NCBI RefSeq assembly: GCF_900105185.1 | Contig: NZ_FNTJ01000002.1 | Coordinates: forward strand, 186,001 to 250,000 | From: Pseudomonas saponiphila | GTDB lineage: Bacteria; Pseudomonadota; Gammaproteobacteria; Pseudomonadales; Pseudomonadaceae | Reading direction: 5' to 3' | DNA: 64,000 nt | Part shown: positions 16,171 to 26,223 of the stretch, in pieces | Layout: each line of letters opens with the position of its first letter | Numbering within the stretch: position 1 is the stretch's first letter | Program-made: the position numbers and the translations under genes | Notes under the pieces: model-generated | Database searches by the model: none | What the model saw: only the letters and a program-made list of their open reading frames with translations | What the model was told of the DNA's origin: nothing

Positions 16171-17610
16171 ATGCTCGAAGTCATCAACGACTTCCTCTCA
16201 GGGAAAGTACTGATCGTGCTCATCGTCGGGCTCGGCAGCTACTTCACGATCCGCTCGCGTTTCGTCCAATTGCGCCACTTCCTCCATATGTTCGCGGTGT
16301 TCCGCGATAGCCTGAAAGGCAACGCTGGCCAGCTCAGCTCGTTCCAGGCGCTGATGCTCAGCCTCGCCGGCCGGGTGGGCGCGGGCAACATCGCCGGCGT
16401 CGGCATCGCCGTGACCCTGGGTGGCCCGGGCGCAGTGTTCTGGATGTGGGTGACCGCACTGGTCGGCATGTCCAGCAGCTTCTTCGAGTGCACCCTGGCC
16501 CAGGTCTACAAGCGCGCCGACGGCGACGGCCTGTACCGCGGCGGCCCGGCCTACTACATCCAGCACGGCCTGAAGCTCAAAGGCATGGCGGTAGTCTTCT
16601 CGATCCTGCTGCTGGTCACCTACGGCTTCGCCTTCATCGGCCTGCAGTCCTACACCGTGACCCATTCGCTGCAGAACGCCTTTGCCTTCGATCCGAAACA
16701 CACCGGCATCGTCCTGGCGGCACTGCTGGCCATTACCTTCATCGGTGGCATCAAGCGCATCGCCGCAGTGTCCGACCTGCTGGTCCCGGTCAAGACCCTG
16801 GCCTACATCGGCGTGACCCTGTACGTGATCGGCACCCAGATCGAACACGTGCCTGCCATGCTGGAGACTATCTTCAAGAGCGCCTTCGGCCTCGATCCGG
16901 CCTTCGGCGGCCTGCTCGGCAGCGCCATCGTCATGGGCGTGAAGCGTGGCGTGTTCGCCAACGAAGCGGGCCTGGGCAGTGCGCCGAACGTGGCCGCCGT
17001 GGCCGCCGTGAAGCACCCGGGCGCCCAGGGCGTGGTCCAGGCCTTCAGCGTGTTCCTCGACACCTTCGTGATCTGCACCTGCACCGCGCTGCTGATCCTG
17101 CTGTCGGGCTTCTACACCCCGGGTTTTGAAGGCGACGGCATCGTCCTGACCCAGAACTCGCTGGCCGCCGTGGTCGGTGACTGGGGTCGCCTGTTCGTCA
17201 GCGTCGCGCTGTCGCTGTTCGTCTTCACCTGCATCCTCTACAACTACTACCTGGGCGAAAACAGCCTGCAGTTCCTGACCCGCAACCGTATCGTGCTGAT
17301 GCTGTTCCGTGGCCTGGTGCTGGCGCTGGTGGTGTGGGGTTCGATGCAGGACCTGTCGACCGTGTTCGCCTTCGCCGACATCACCATGACCTGCCTGGCC
17401 TTCGTCAACCTGATGGCCCTGGCCATGCTGTTCAAGGTCGGCCTGCGAGTGATGCGCGACTACGACGAGCAGCGCCGCGCCGGCGTCGACCAGCCGGTGT
17501 TCGACTCGCGCAAATTCGCCGATCTGGACCTGGACCTGAAGGCCTGGCCTGCCGAAGCTTCGGCGGCCACCCAGGCCGAGCCGCAAGGCGTGCCCGCAGC
17601 GCAACGCTGA
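16171..17610 (+). CDS. Sodium:alanine/glycine symporter, AGCS family
   Basis: A 479-residue inner-membrane transporter of the AGCS family, importing alanine or glycine with Na+. About ten to eleven hydrophobic helices are visible. The family signature GRVGAGNIAGVGIAVTLGGP lies near residues 69-88, and KRGVFANEAGLGSAPN near 260 is another diagnostic AGCS stretch. AGGA lies six bases before the ATG at 16171. The downstream gene is an asparaginase, which fits an amino-acid uptake and breakdown pair; the same pairing occurs in P. aeruginosa from memory. A hairpin after the gene separates the two. Confidence 0.93.
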   Translation: MLEVINDFLSGKVLIVLIVGLGSYFTIRSRFVQLRHFLHMFAVFRDSLKGNAGQLSSFQALMLSLAGRVGAGNIAGVGIAVTLGGPGAVFWMWVTALVGMSSSFFECTLAQVYKRADGDGLYRGGPAYYIQHGLKLKGMAVVFSILLLVTYGFAFIGLQSYTVTHSLQNAFAFDPKHTGIVLAALLAITFIGGIKRIAAVSDLLVPVKTLAYIGVTLYVIGTQIEHVPAMLETIFKSAFGLDPAFGGLLGSAIVMGVKRGVFANEAGLGSAPNVAAVAAVKHPGAQGVVQAFSVFLDTFVICTCTALLILLSGFYTPGFEGDGIVLTQNSLAAVVGDWGRLFVSVALSLFVFTCILYNYYLGENSLQFLTRNRIVLMLFRGLVLALVVWGSMQDLSTVFAFADITMTCLAFVNLMALAMLFKVGLRVMRDYDEQRRAGVDQPVFDSRKFADLDLDLKAWPAEASAATQAEPQGVPAAQR

Positions 17611-17616
17611 CGGGTG

Positions 17617-17650
17617 AACCACGGGCGCATCCTCTGCGCCCGTGGTTTAC
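17617..17650 (+). terminator. Hairpin terminator after the symporter gene
   Basis: AACCACGGGCGCA (17617-17629) pairs perfectly with TGCGCCCGTGGTT (17635-17647) around a five-base loop. Only a short T stretch follows, so some read-through is possible. Confidence 0.7.
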
Positions 17651-17662
17651 AGTGCGATAAAT

Positions 17663-17690
17663 GTGCGAGCGGGCCTGCCCGCTCCCACAG
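17663..17690. repeat. Single REP-like palindrome of a second type
   Basis: GAGCGGGC-CT-GCCCGCTC (17667-17684) within GTGCGAGCGGGCCTGCCCGC. This is another common Pseudomonas extragenic palindrome, differing from the GTAGGAGC family. Confidence 0.7.
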
Positions 17691-17714
17691 GAACCCACCG
17701 TTTCGGAGAATCCC

Positions 17715-18716
17715 ATGACCCCTTCGACCTACCCTGCCGCCCAGCACGTCATGGTGCTCTACACCGGCGGCACCATCGGCATGCAGGCCAGCGCCGACGG
17801 CCTGGCGCCGGCGTCGGGTTTCGACGTGCGGATGCGCGCCTACCTCGACAGCCAGCCCGATCTGCGGGTGCCGGCGTGGCGCTTTCGCGAGATGGCGCCG
17901 CTGATCGACAGCGCCAACATGACCCCCGACTACTGGCAGCGCCTGCGTGCAGCGGTGGTCGAGGCCGTGGACCAGGGCTGCGACAGCGTGCTGATCCTCC
18001 ACGGCACCGACACCCTGGCCTACAGCGCCGCCGCCATGAGCTTCCAACTGCTGGGCCTGCCGGCGCCGGTGGTGTTCACCGGCTCGATGCTGCCGGCCGG
18101 CGTGCCCGACAGCGACGCCTGGGAAAACCTCAGTGGCGCCCTGTTGGCCCTGGGCCAGGGCCTGGCACCGGGGGTGCACCTGTACTTCCACGGCGAACTG
18201 CTGGCCCCGACCCGCTGCGCGAAAATTCGCAGTTTTGGCCGCCATCCATTCGCCGCCCTGCGACGCAATGGCGGCGGCGCCAAAGCCGAAGCGCTTCCCG
18301 CGGCGCTGGAATACCGCCAGGCCAGGCAACTGGCCAAGGTCGGCGTGCTGCCGCTGTTCCCCGGCATCGGCGCCGAGCTGCTGGACGGCGTGCTCGACAG
18401 CGGTATCCAGGCCCTGGTGCTGGAATGCTTCGGCAGCGGCACCGGCCCCAGCGACAACCCGGCGTTCCTCGCCAGCCTCAAGCGCGCCCATGAGCGCGGG
18501 ATCGTGGTGGTCGCCGTGACTCAGTGCCATGAAGGCGGTGTGGAGCTGGACATCTACGAAGCCGGCAGCCGCCTGCGCGGCGTGGGTGTGCTGTCCGGTG
18601 GTGGCATGACTCGCGAAGCGGCGTTCGGCAAGCTCAACGCGCTGCTCGGCGCCGGGCTGGAAATCAGCGAAGTACGGCGCCTGGTGGAACTGGATCTGTG
18701 CGGCGAGCTGGCCTGA
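17715..18716 (+). CDS. ansA: L-asparaginase
   Basis: A 333-residue asparaginase that hydrolyses asparagine to aspartate and ammonia. The first catalytic threonine motif is YTGGTIGM (residues 16-23) and the second is ILHGTDTLAYSA (near 98-109). No signal peptide is seen, so the enzyme is probably cytosolic. The ATG at 17715 has GGAG seven bases upstream; the longer open frame has no conserved sequence. It follows the AGCS transporter, and its aspartate product could feed aspartate ammonia-lyase, encoded elsewhere in the window. The ansA symbol is by analogy with P. aeruginosa. Confidence 0.9.
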   Translation: MTPSTYPAAQHVMVLYTGGTIGMQASADGLAPASGFDVRMRAYLDSQPDLRVPAWRFREMAPLIDSANMTPDYWQRLRAAVVEAVDQGCDSVLILHGTDTLAYSAAAMSFQLLGLPAPVVFTGSMLPAGVPDSDAWENLSGALLALGQGLAPGVHLYFHGELLAPTRCAKIRSFGRHPFAALRRNGGGAKAEALPAALEYRQARQLAKVGVLPLFPGIGAELLDGVLDSGIQALVLECFGSGTGPSDNPAFLASLKRAHERGIVVVAVTQCHEGGVELDIYEAGSRLRGVGVLSGGGMTREAAFGKLNALLGAGLEISEVRRLVELDLCGELA

Positions 18717-18723
18717 ACACTCT

Positions 18724-18787
18724 GTAGGAGCCGGCTTGCCGGCGAAGGCGGTCTTGAGGGCCTCTTCGCTGGCAAGCCAGCTCCTAC
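18724..18787. repeat. REP/REPIN unit between asparaginase and AraC genes
   Basis: GTAGGAGCCGGCTTGCCGGCG and CGCTGGCAAGCCAGCTCCTAC form an inverted pair separated by about 23 bp, starting eight bases after the asparaginase stop. Confidence 0.92.
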
Positions 18788-18867
18788 AACCAGCTCCGGC
18801 ACCTGCAGATGCAGGGCGGCATGCAACTTGCTCCGGTCAAGGGTCTTTCCCTGGCTGGAATCTGCGC

Positions 18868-19860
18868 ATGCTGCATTCGCACCTCACCACCCTCAATGCC
18901 GTTTCCCTGGTGCTCGACACCTTCAAGGAGCAGGGGCAGGACGGCGATGCGCTGCTGGCCGGCAGCGGGATAAACCCCGCCGACCTGAGCCGCGCCGACA
19001 CTCGCATCACCACCAATCAGGAAATGCTGGTGTGCGCCAACGCCGTGGCCCTGCAACGGGATATCGGCCTGGAACTGGGCCGGCGCATGCACGTTTCGTC
19101 CTACGGCATGCTCGGCTATGCGCTGCTCACCAGTGCCACCTTAGGTGACGCTTTGCGCCTGGCCATGCGCTATCCGGCGCTGTTGGGAACACTTTTCGAG
19201 CTGAGCCTGGAAGCCGACGGCCCGCGCATCTGGTTCACCGCCGCCGGCTACCGCGAAAATCCGGCCCTGGCGGCGTTCAATACCGAGTTCTGCCTGGTGT
19301 CGCTGAAGGTCATCTGCGACGACTTGCTGGGCCACCCGCTGCCGCTGTTGGGAGCGCGCTTCAACTACCCGGCACCGGACTATCAACAACGCTACGGCGA
19401 ACCCTTCGACTGCCCGCTGCAATTCAATGCCCGCAGCAGTGCCTTCGCCTTCGACCAGCACTGGCTCGAACAACCCCTGCCCCTGGCGGATGCCATTACC
19501 CACCAGGCCATGGCCGAGCGCTGTCGCAAGCAGAACACCGAGTTCACCGGGCGCCAGGCCTGGCTCGGGCGCATCCGCCAGTTGCTGGCGGCGCAACTGG
19601 ACGCCGCGCCAGGGCTGGAGGGGCTGGCGGAACAGATGAACTGCTCGGCCCGGACCCTGCGCCGCCATCTGCGCGACCTGGGTTGCAGCTATCAGGAACT
19701 GCTGGACGAGCTGCGCTTCGAGCGGGCCAAGCAGATGCTCTGCGAAGACCAGATGCCCATCTACCGCATTGCCGAGGCCCTGGGCTTCAGCGAAACCGCG
19801 AGCTTTCGCCATGCCTTCATCCGCTGGAGCGGCGTGGCGCCGAGCCAGTTCCGGCCCTGA
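18868..19860 (+). CDS. AraC-family regulator with Arabinose_bd-type N-terminal domain
   Basis: A 330-residue regulator. The N-terminal domain (about 1-200) has the RRMHVSSYGMLGYALLTSAT pattern of Arabinose_bd (PF12625) regulators such as those for amino-acid or fatty-acid catabolism. The C-terminal double HTH runs from about residue 228, with SARTLRRHLRDLG and the AraC signature IAEALGFSETASFRHAFIRW. ATG 18868 (MLHSHLTTLNAV) begins the conserved part; upstream frame overlaps a REP. Its target is unknown. The asparaginase/symporter pair upstream or the ankyrin genes downstream are candidates by position only. Confidence 0.85.
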   Translation: MLHSHLTTLNAVSLVLDTFKEQGQDGDALLAGSGINPADLSRADTRITTNQEMLVCANAVALQRDIGLELGRRMHVSSYGMLGYALLTSATLGDALRLAMRYPALLGTLFELSLEADGPRIWFTAAGYRENPALAAFNTEFCLVSLKVICDDLLGHPLPLLGARFNYPAPDYQQRYGEPFDCPLQFNARSSAFAFDQHWLEQPLPLADAITHQAMAERCRKQNTEFTGRQAWLGRIRQLLAAQLDAAPGLEGLAEQMNCSARTLRRHLRDLGCSYQELLDELRFERAKQMLCEDQMPIYRIAEALGFSETASFRHAFIRWSGVAPSQFRP

Positions 19861-19931
19861 GACAAACCCCGGCATAAAGCTGCGGATTGCATTACATTGC
19901 CGACCTTCGAAACCGGCAAGGGACTGCAAGC

Positions 19932-21854
19932 TTGAATCCATTCACCAACGCCATCGCCCGGCGCATCGGCATTCGCGGGCTCTGTCTGACGCTGGTGCTG
20001 CTGGCTGGCATCCCCCTCGCCCAGGCTTTCGAGCTGTCCAAGATCCGCTGGTGGGAATTGCAGAGCAGCATCCTTCTGGACGATCCGGAAACCGCCACGC
20101 TGCAACTCGAACCCTTTCCCCTGCCCGGACTGGCCCAGGCTCCGGCCCGGTTGATCCTCAGCCAGTACCACGGGCTGTTCTATCTCAACGCCTATGAAGA
20201 CGCGCAGTACCAGCGGCGGGTCTACAAGTCGCCAGCACTGGCGATGTTCGATGACCAGGCGCTACAGGCCTGCGTGCCCGAGCAGCGCCCCGTTGAGGTT
20301 ACGGACAACTGGCCGTCGAGCAAGCAGCTGGAAGCCGCCCTGAGCCTGACCAAACTGAGTTTCGACTGCCAGAGCCCGGGCTGGCCGCTCAGCAATCGCT
20401 ACCTGCTGGTGGACAGCCGCGATCCCCAGCGGCCATTGCTGGCCATCGGTCAGCGCCAGGGCGAGGCACGGATCGACTTCATCCCGCAGCAACCGATCAG
20501 CCCCGAGCTGCAGCAGCAATGGCAACAGGCCCTGCAAAAATACCCAAAACTGCTGGAGCCCTTTGACCCCAGCACCGGCCAGCTGAGCGTCAAGCCCTAT
20601 GCGCCGGAGCCCGGCGCGGAGCAGGTCTGGGCCCAGTTCCGCCAGTTGCACGCGCAACTGCGCGACGCCAAGGACAAGGCGCCGGGCATCGTCCGGGTGG
20701 AAGCCTTCTTCACCCGCCATGACTTTCGCGCTATCGCCGCCGAGCGCAGTAGCTACCCCGGCCTGCTCAACGACATCGCCTATTGGGCTACCGAGGCTGG
20801 CCGCTTGCAGAGCGCCCGGCCCTGGCTGGCCTATGTACTGCGCCGCGACCCGGGACGCATGCCGACCTACCTCAACCTGGCTGACCTGGACTGGCGCCTG
20901 TACGAGCAGCAGCCGGGAGACTCCAGGCACCTGGGCCGGGCCCTGGAGAACTATCGGCGGTACTGCGGGCTGCGCCTGCAACGCCAGCTCGGGGTGCCCG
21001 CCAGGGTCACCCAGCGCCTGGGCCTGGAGACACCCAGCGAACTAGCCTGCCAAAGCGCCTGGCCGCTGGTGACGGCGGTGGACCAGGGTGACGCGGACGA
21101 AGTCCGGCGCCTGCTGCAAAGTGGCCTGCGCGGCGACGTCATCGCCGCCGATGGGCGCCCGGCGCTGTTGCACGCGCTGGATAAGCCCGACCTGGAGCTC
21201 GCCCGGCTGTTGCTGGCCCATGGCGCCCGCCCCCAGGGCCAGTACAACGGCCGCACCCAGGTGTTCCTGGCCATGCGCCGCGACCTCAAGGACAACCCGG
21301 ACCTGAGCCAGGCCAAGCGCCTGAACTTCCTCCTGCAGGCCGGCGCCGCCATCGATGAACAGGATGTCCAGGGCGGCACCGTGCTGCAGGCCATGGCCAA
21401 GGAACGCGACGACATCGAGCGCTTCAACTGGTTGCTGCAACATCCCCAGGACCTCGACAAGCGCAGCGGGCCAGACGGCGAAACCGCGCTGTTTCTGGCG
21501 CTCAGGGGCGGCAACTACGCCGCTGCCAGAGCACTGATAGAGGCCGGCGCCAACCTCAACCTGAGCTATGGCCGCTACGTTTGCGAACAGCAGCCGAGTC
21601 GCCAAAGCCTGCTGATGATCGTCGCCGAACAGGGCTCGCCCGAGGTCATCAATCCCTGGGTCAGCCAGCAACAGAGCCTGGACATGTTCACCCTGCTGCT
21701 GGAAAAAGGCGCCGATCCCAACGTCGGCCGCTACTGCAAGAACAACGGCTACACCTGGCTGCTGGAGATCATGGCCCGGCGCAAGCGCGACGACATGCTC
21801 AAGGTGCTGCAAGGCTTTGCGCCGCCACCGCCGGCGACGGCGTTCCGCCTTTGA
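19932..21854 (+). CDS. Exported ankyrin-repeat protein, copy 1
   Basis: A 640-residue protein with a TTG start: AAGGGA lies eight bases before TTG 19932, and the signal peptide (ending LAQA, before FELSK) follows directly. The N-terminal 370 residues are a conserved domain I do not recognise (with LILSQYHGLFYLNAYED and LNDIAYWATEAGRL). The C-terminal part has ankyrin-type repeats, such as ARLLLAHGARPQ, ARALIEAGANLNL and FTLLLEKGADPNV. It is probably periplasmic and may bind other proteins. It is a tandem paralogue of the next gene, and even the leader before the TTG is duplicated. Confidence 0.75.
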   Translation: MNPFTNAIARRIGIRGLCLTLVLLAGIPLAQAFELSKIRWWELQSSILLDDPETATLQLEPFPLPGLAQAPARLILSQYHGLFYLNAYEDAQYQRRVYKSPALAMFDDQALQACVPEQRPVEVTDNWPSSKQLEAALSLTKLSFDCQSPGWPLSNRYLLVDSRDPQRPLLAIGQRQGEARIDFIPQQPISPELQQQWQQALQKYPKLLEPFDPSTGQLSVKPYAPEPGAEQVWAQFRQLHAQLRDAKDKAPGIVRVEAFFTRHDFRAIAAERSSYPGLLNDIAYWATEAGRLQSARPWLAYVLRRDPGRMPTYLNLADLDWRLYEQQPGDSRHLGRALENYRRYCGLRLQRQLGVPARVTQRLGLETPSELACQSAWPLVTAVDQGDADEVRRLLQSGLRGDVIAADGRPALLHALDKPDLELARLLLAHGARPQGQYNGRTQVFLAMRRDLKDNPDLSQAKRLNFLLQAGAAIDEQDVQGGTVLQAMAKERDDIERFNWLLQHPQDLDKRSGPDGETALFLALRGGNYAAARALIEAGANLNLSYGRYVCEQQPSRQSLLMIVAEQGSPEVINPWVSQQQSLDMFTLLLEKGADPNVGRYCKNNGYTWLLEIMARRKRDDMLKVLQGFAPPPPATAFRL

Positions 21855-21954
21855 GGCGTGGCGCCGAGCCCGCTGCGCCCCTGCAACAAAGCCCGGCACA
21901 ACGGCGCCGATTGCATTACATTGCCGGGCTTTCTATCGGCAAGGGACTGCAACG

Positions 21955-23871
21955 TTGAAGCTATTCTCAGACACCGCCCGGCGCCTCGGCCTGCACGGGT
22001 TGGGCCTGGCGCTGCTAGTGCTGACAGGCGCACCCGCCGTCCAGGCCTTCGACCTGGACCTGGCCGGGATCAAATGGTCGGGCATGGCCCGCTCCTTCGT
22101 TCTCGACTACCCGGAAACCGCCACCCTGCAGATCAAGCCGTTCCCCGTGCCGGGCCTGGCGCAGGTGCCGGCGCGAATCGTCCTGAGCCAGTACCGCGGG
22201 CTGTTCTACCTCAACGCCTACCAGGACCTGAAGTACCAGCAGCGGGTGTACAAGTCGCCACCCATTGCCCTGTTCAGCCCAGAAGAGCTAAGGGCCTGCG
22301 CGCCCACGGACACCTCGCTGCGGGTCAGCGACCACTGGCCACCGAGCAATGAGCTGGACACGGGGCTGACCCTGACGCCCCTGGACTTCGACTGTTCGAC
22401 GCCCTCGGACTGGCAACTCAGCCAACGCTACCTGCTGATCGACCAGCGCGACCCGCAGCACCCGCTGTTGGCCATCAGTCACCGCCAGGACCTGAGCCAG
22501 ATGACGTTCACCCCGCTGCAACCGATCAGCGAGGACACCGGGCAGCAATGGTTGCAGGCCCTGCAGGCGTTTCCCCGCTGGTTCCGTCCCTTCACCCAGG
22601 GCAAGGGGCCGATCACCCTCAACGCCTATGCGTCGGCGCCGTCCCCGGAGAGCGTCTGGAAGGAGTTCCGCGCGCTGCACGAGCAACTGCGCAGCGCCAA
22701 GGACAAACGGCCGGGCATCCGCCAGGTGGAGGACTTCTTCGCCGTCCATGACGTTCGCAGCATCGCCACCGAGCGCCGCGAATACCCAGGCCTGCTCAAC
22801 GACATCGCCTACTGGAGCAGCGAAGCCGGGCAGCTGCAAACCGCCCGCCCCTGGCTCAAGGAAGTGCTGCGCCGCGACCCAGGGCGGATGCCGACCTACC
22901 TCAACCTGGCGGACCTGGACTGGGCGATCTACCAACAACGCACCCTGGACAACATCCACCAGGGCCGGGCCATCGAGGGTTATCGGGTGTATTGCGGCCT
23001 GCGCCTGCAACGCCAGATGAGCATCCCGCCCCGGGTGCTGCAGCGCCTGGGCCTGAACGCCGCCACCGCCCGGGACTGCCAGGCGTTCTGGCCGCTGGTG
23101 GACGCGGTGGATGCCGGCGACCTGGCCGAAGTGCAGCGCCTGCTGGCCAGTGGCGTCAGCGGCGAGGTCATGGCCGACGATGGCCGCAGCGCCCTGTTGC
23201 ACGCCCTGGACGCACCGCGCCTGGACATCGCCCGGCTGCTGCTTGAACACGGCGCCCACACCAGCGGCCTGTACAACTGGACTACCCTGGCGACCCTGGC
23301 CATGCGCCGCGATCTGGGCGACAGCCCCGACCTGAGCCAGGGCGGACGCCTGAAGTTCCTGATCGAATCCGGTGTCGCCGTCGACGAGCCGGACAGCCAG
23401 GGCGTGACACCGCTGATGCAGATGACCGAGAACAAACGCAGCCTGCAAGGCTTCAGCTGGCTGCTGAAGTACCCGCAAAACCTCGACCTGCGCACGGCAA
23501 GGGATGGCGAAACCGCCCTGTACCAAGCGTTCTCGGGCAGCAACTACGAGGCCGTGCGGCAACTGATAGCGGCCGGCGCCAACCTCAACCTGAGCTACGG
23601 CCGCGGCACCTGCTACAACCAGCCCGTTGGCGAAAGCCTGCTGACCCTGGTGGCCGACAAGACCGCCGCCGACGCCAAGGCCCCCTACGTCAGCCAGCAG
23701 GACACCCTGGCGCTGTTCACCCTGCTGCTGGAAAAAGGCGCCGACCCGACTGTCGGCCAGCACTGCGAGAAAAAGGGCTACACCCTGTTGCTGGAAGCCA
23801 TCGCCCGGAAAAAGCGTGAGGACATGCTCCAGGTCCTGCAGCGCTACGTTCCCACTGCGCCCGCCGGCTGA
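21955..23871 (+). CDS. Exported ankyrin-repeat protein, copy 2
   Basis: A 638-residue paralogue of the preceding product with the same order: signal peptide (ending AVQA), unknown N-terminal domain (LSQYRGLFYLNAYQD), tetratricopeptide-like LNLADLDW region, and C-terminal ankyrin repeats (ARLLLEHGAHTSG, VRQLIAAGANLNL, FTLLLEKGADPTV). The start is TTG 21955 by alignment with copy 1, with the same AAGGGACTGCAA just before it. The two genes are 100 bp apart. The second copy has its own duplicated leader and is followed by a strong hairpin terminator. Function is unknown. Confidence 0.75.
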   Translation: MKLFSDTARRLGLHGLGLALLVLTGAPAVQAFDLDLAGIKWSGMARSFVLDYPETATLQIKPFPVPGLAQVPARIVLSQYRGLFYLNAYQDLKYQQRVYKSPPIALFSPEELRACAPTDTSLRVSDHWPPSNELDTGLTLTPLDFDCSTPSDWQLSQRYLLIDQRDPQHPLLAISHRQDLSQMTFTPLQPISEDTGQQWLQALQAFPRWFRPFTQGKGPITLNAYASAPSPESVWKEFRALHEQLRSAKDKRPGIRQVEDFFAVHDVRSIATERREYPGLLNDIAYWSSEAGQLQTARPWLKEVLRRDPGRMPTYLNLADLDWAIYQQRTLDNIHQGRAIEGYRVYCGLRLQRQMSIPPRVLQRLGLNAATARDCQAFWPLVDAVDAGDLAEVQRLLASGVSGEVMADDGRSALLHALDAPRLDIARLLLEHGAHTSGLYNWTTLATLAMRRDLGDSPDLSQGGRLKFLIESGVAVDEPDSQGVTPLMQMTENKRSLQGFSWLLKYPQNLDLRTARDGETALYQAFSGSNYEAVRQLIAAGANLNLSYGRGTCYNQPVGESLLTLVADKTAADAKAPYVSQQDTLALFTLLLEKGADPTVGQHCEKKGYTLLLEAIARKKREDMLQVLQRYVPTAPAG

Positions 23872-23875
23872 AACC

Positions 23876-23910
23876 CGCGGCGCCCCGCAATGGGGCGCCG
23901 CGCCTCTTTA
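23876..23910 (+). terminator. Terminator of the ankyrin gene pair
   Basis: CGCGGCGCCCC (23876-23886) pairs perfectly with GGGGCGCCGCG (23892-23902) around GCAAT, followed by CCTCTTTAA. It starts five bases past the stop. Confidence 0.8.
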
Positions 23911-24034
23911 AGGGGCGAATTTCGGTCAAACACTTTGGCCAGATTGATCCCCTTTTGGCCGCTCCTGCCGTTCTCCGAAACTCCGTGCCCCGCAAGACTG
24001 TGAGCCACCGAATCAGCCTACGGAGAACAAGAAA

Positions 24035-25066
<1,032 letters not shown>

Positions 25067-25078
25067 GGGACACGCATC

Positions 25079-26179
25079 ATGCAAAGACGCCAACGCTTTA
25101 TCGTTCCCGCCCTGTGCGCCTGCCTGCTGGGCACCGCCGCCCACGCCGAAGAGCGCACCCTGCGGGTGTACAACTGGTTCGACTACATCACCCCCAAGGC
25201 CCTGGAGGATTTCAAGGCGCAGAACAGCCAGGTGAAACTGGTCTACGACATCTTCGACACCAACGAAGCCCTGGAGGCCAAGCTGCTGACCGGCAACTCC
25301 GGGTATGACGTGGTGGTGCCGTCCAACGTGTTCCTGGCCAAGCAGATCGAGGCCGGGGTGTTCCAACCCCTGGACCGCAGCAAGCTGCCCAACTGGAACC
25401 ACCTGGACCCCAAGCTGATGAAGCTGATCGAGGCCAACGACCCGGGCAACCAATTCGCCGTGCCCTACATGTACGGCACCATCCTGATCGGCTTCAACCC
25501 GGACAAGATCAAGGCCGCCCTCGGCGACAAGGCGCCGGTGGACAGCTGGGACCTGATCTTCAAGGAAGAGAACATCAGCAAGCTCAAGCAGTGCGGCGTG
25601 GCCCTGCTCGACTCGCCATCGGAAATCCTGCCCCTGGCCCTGCAGCACCTGGGCCTGGACCCCAACAGCAAGAAGCCGGCGGACTACGAGAAGGCTGAAG
25701 CGCTGCTGATGAAAATCCGGCCATACGTCACCTACTTCCATTCATCCAAGTACATGGCCGACATCGCCAATGGCGACATCTGCGTGGCGGTGGGCTACTC
25801 GGGGAGCTTCTCCCAGGCCGCCAACCGCGCCAAGGAAGCCAAGAACGGCGTGACCGTGGACATGCGCCTGCCCAAGGAAGGCGCGCCGATCTGGTTCGAC
25901 ATGCTGGCGATCCCCAAGGGCGCCAAGAACCAGGAAGATGCCTACACCTTCATCAACTACCTGCTGCAACCCCAGGTCATTGCCCCGGTCAGCGACTTTG
26001 TCGGTTATCCCAACCCGAACAAGGACGCCACCGAACTGGTGGACCCTTCGATCCGCCACAACCCCAACCTGTATCCGACGGAAGCGGCGATGGGCACCCT
26101 GTACACCCTGCAACCGTTGCCCCGCGATGCGGAACGGGCAAGGACCCGGGCCTGGACCAAGATCAAGTCCGGAACCTGA
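25079..26179 (+). CDS. Polyamine ABC transporter substrate-binding protein (PotF/SpuD-like)
   Basis: A 366-residue periplasmic binding protein. The signal peptide ends AAHA (residue 23). Mature residues TLRVYNWFDYITPKALEDF are the PotD/PotF/SpuD family start. Later MYGTILIGFNPDK and VGYSGSFSQAANRAKEAK match the polyamine-binding fold. It probably binds putrescine or spermidine. No permease or ATPase genes follow, so it must work with a transporter encoded elsewhere. It sits 12 bp after the acetylpolyamine deacetylase gene, suggesting one operon for recovering acetylated polyamines. Confidence 0.9.
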   Translation: MQRRQRFIVPALCACLLGTAAHAEERTLRVYNWFDYITPKALEDFKAQNSQVKLVYDIFDTNEALEAKLLTGNSGYDVVVPSNVFLAKQIEAGVFQPLDRSKLPNWNHLDPKLMKLIEANDPGNQFAVPYMYGTILIGFNPDKIKAALGDKAPVDSWDLIFKEENISKLKQCGVALLDSPSEILPLALQHLGLDPNSKKPADYEKAEALLMKIRPYVTYFHSSKYMADIANGDICVAVGYSGSFSQAANRAKEAKNGVTVDMRLPKEGAPIWFDMLAIPKGAKNQEDAYTFINYLLQPQVIAPVSDFVGYPNPNKDATELVDPSIRHNPNLYPTEAAMGTLYTLQPLPRDAERARTRAWTKIKSGT

Positions 26180-26223
26180 TTGCCGGTTGCGCCGGGAGCC
26201 GCCCATGCGTCTCCCGGCCGGCG

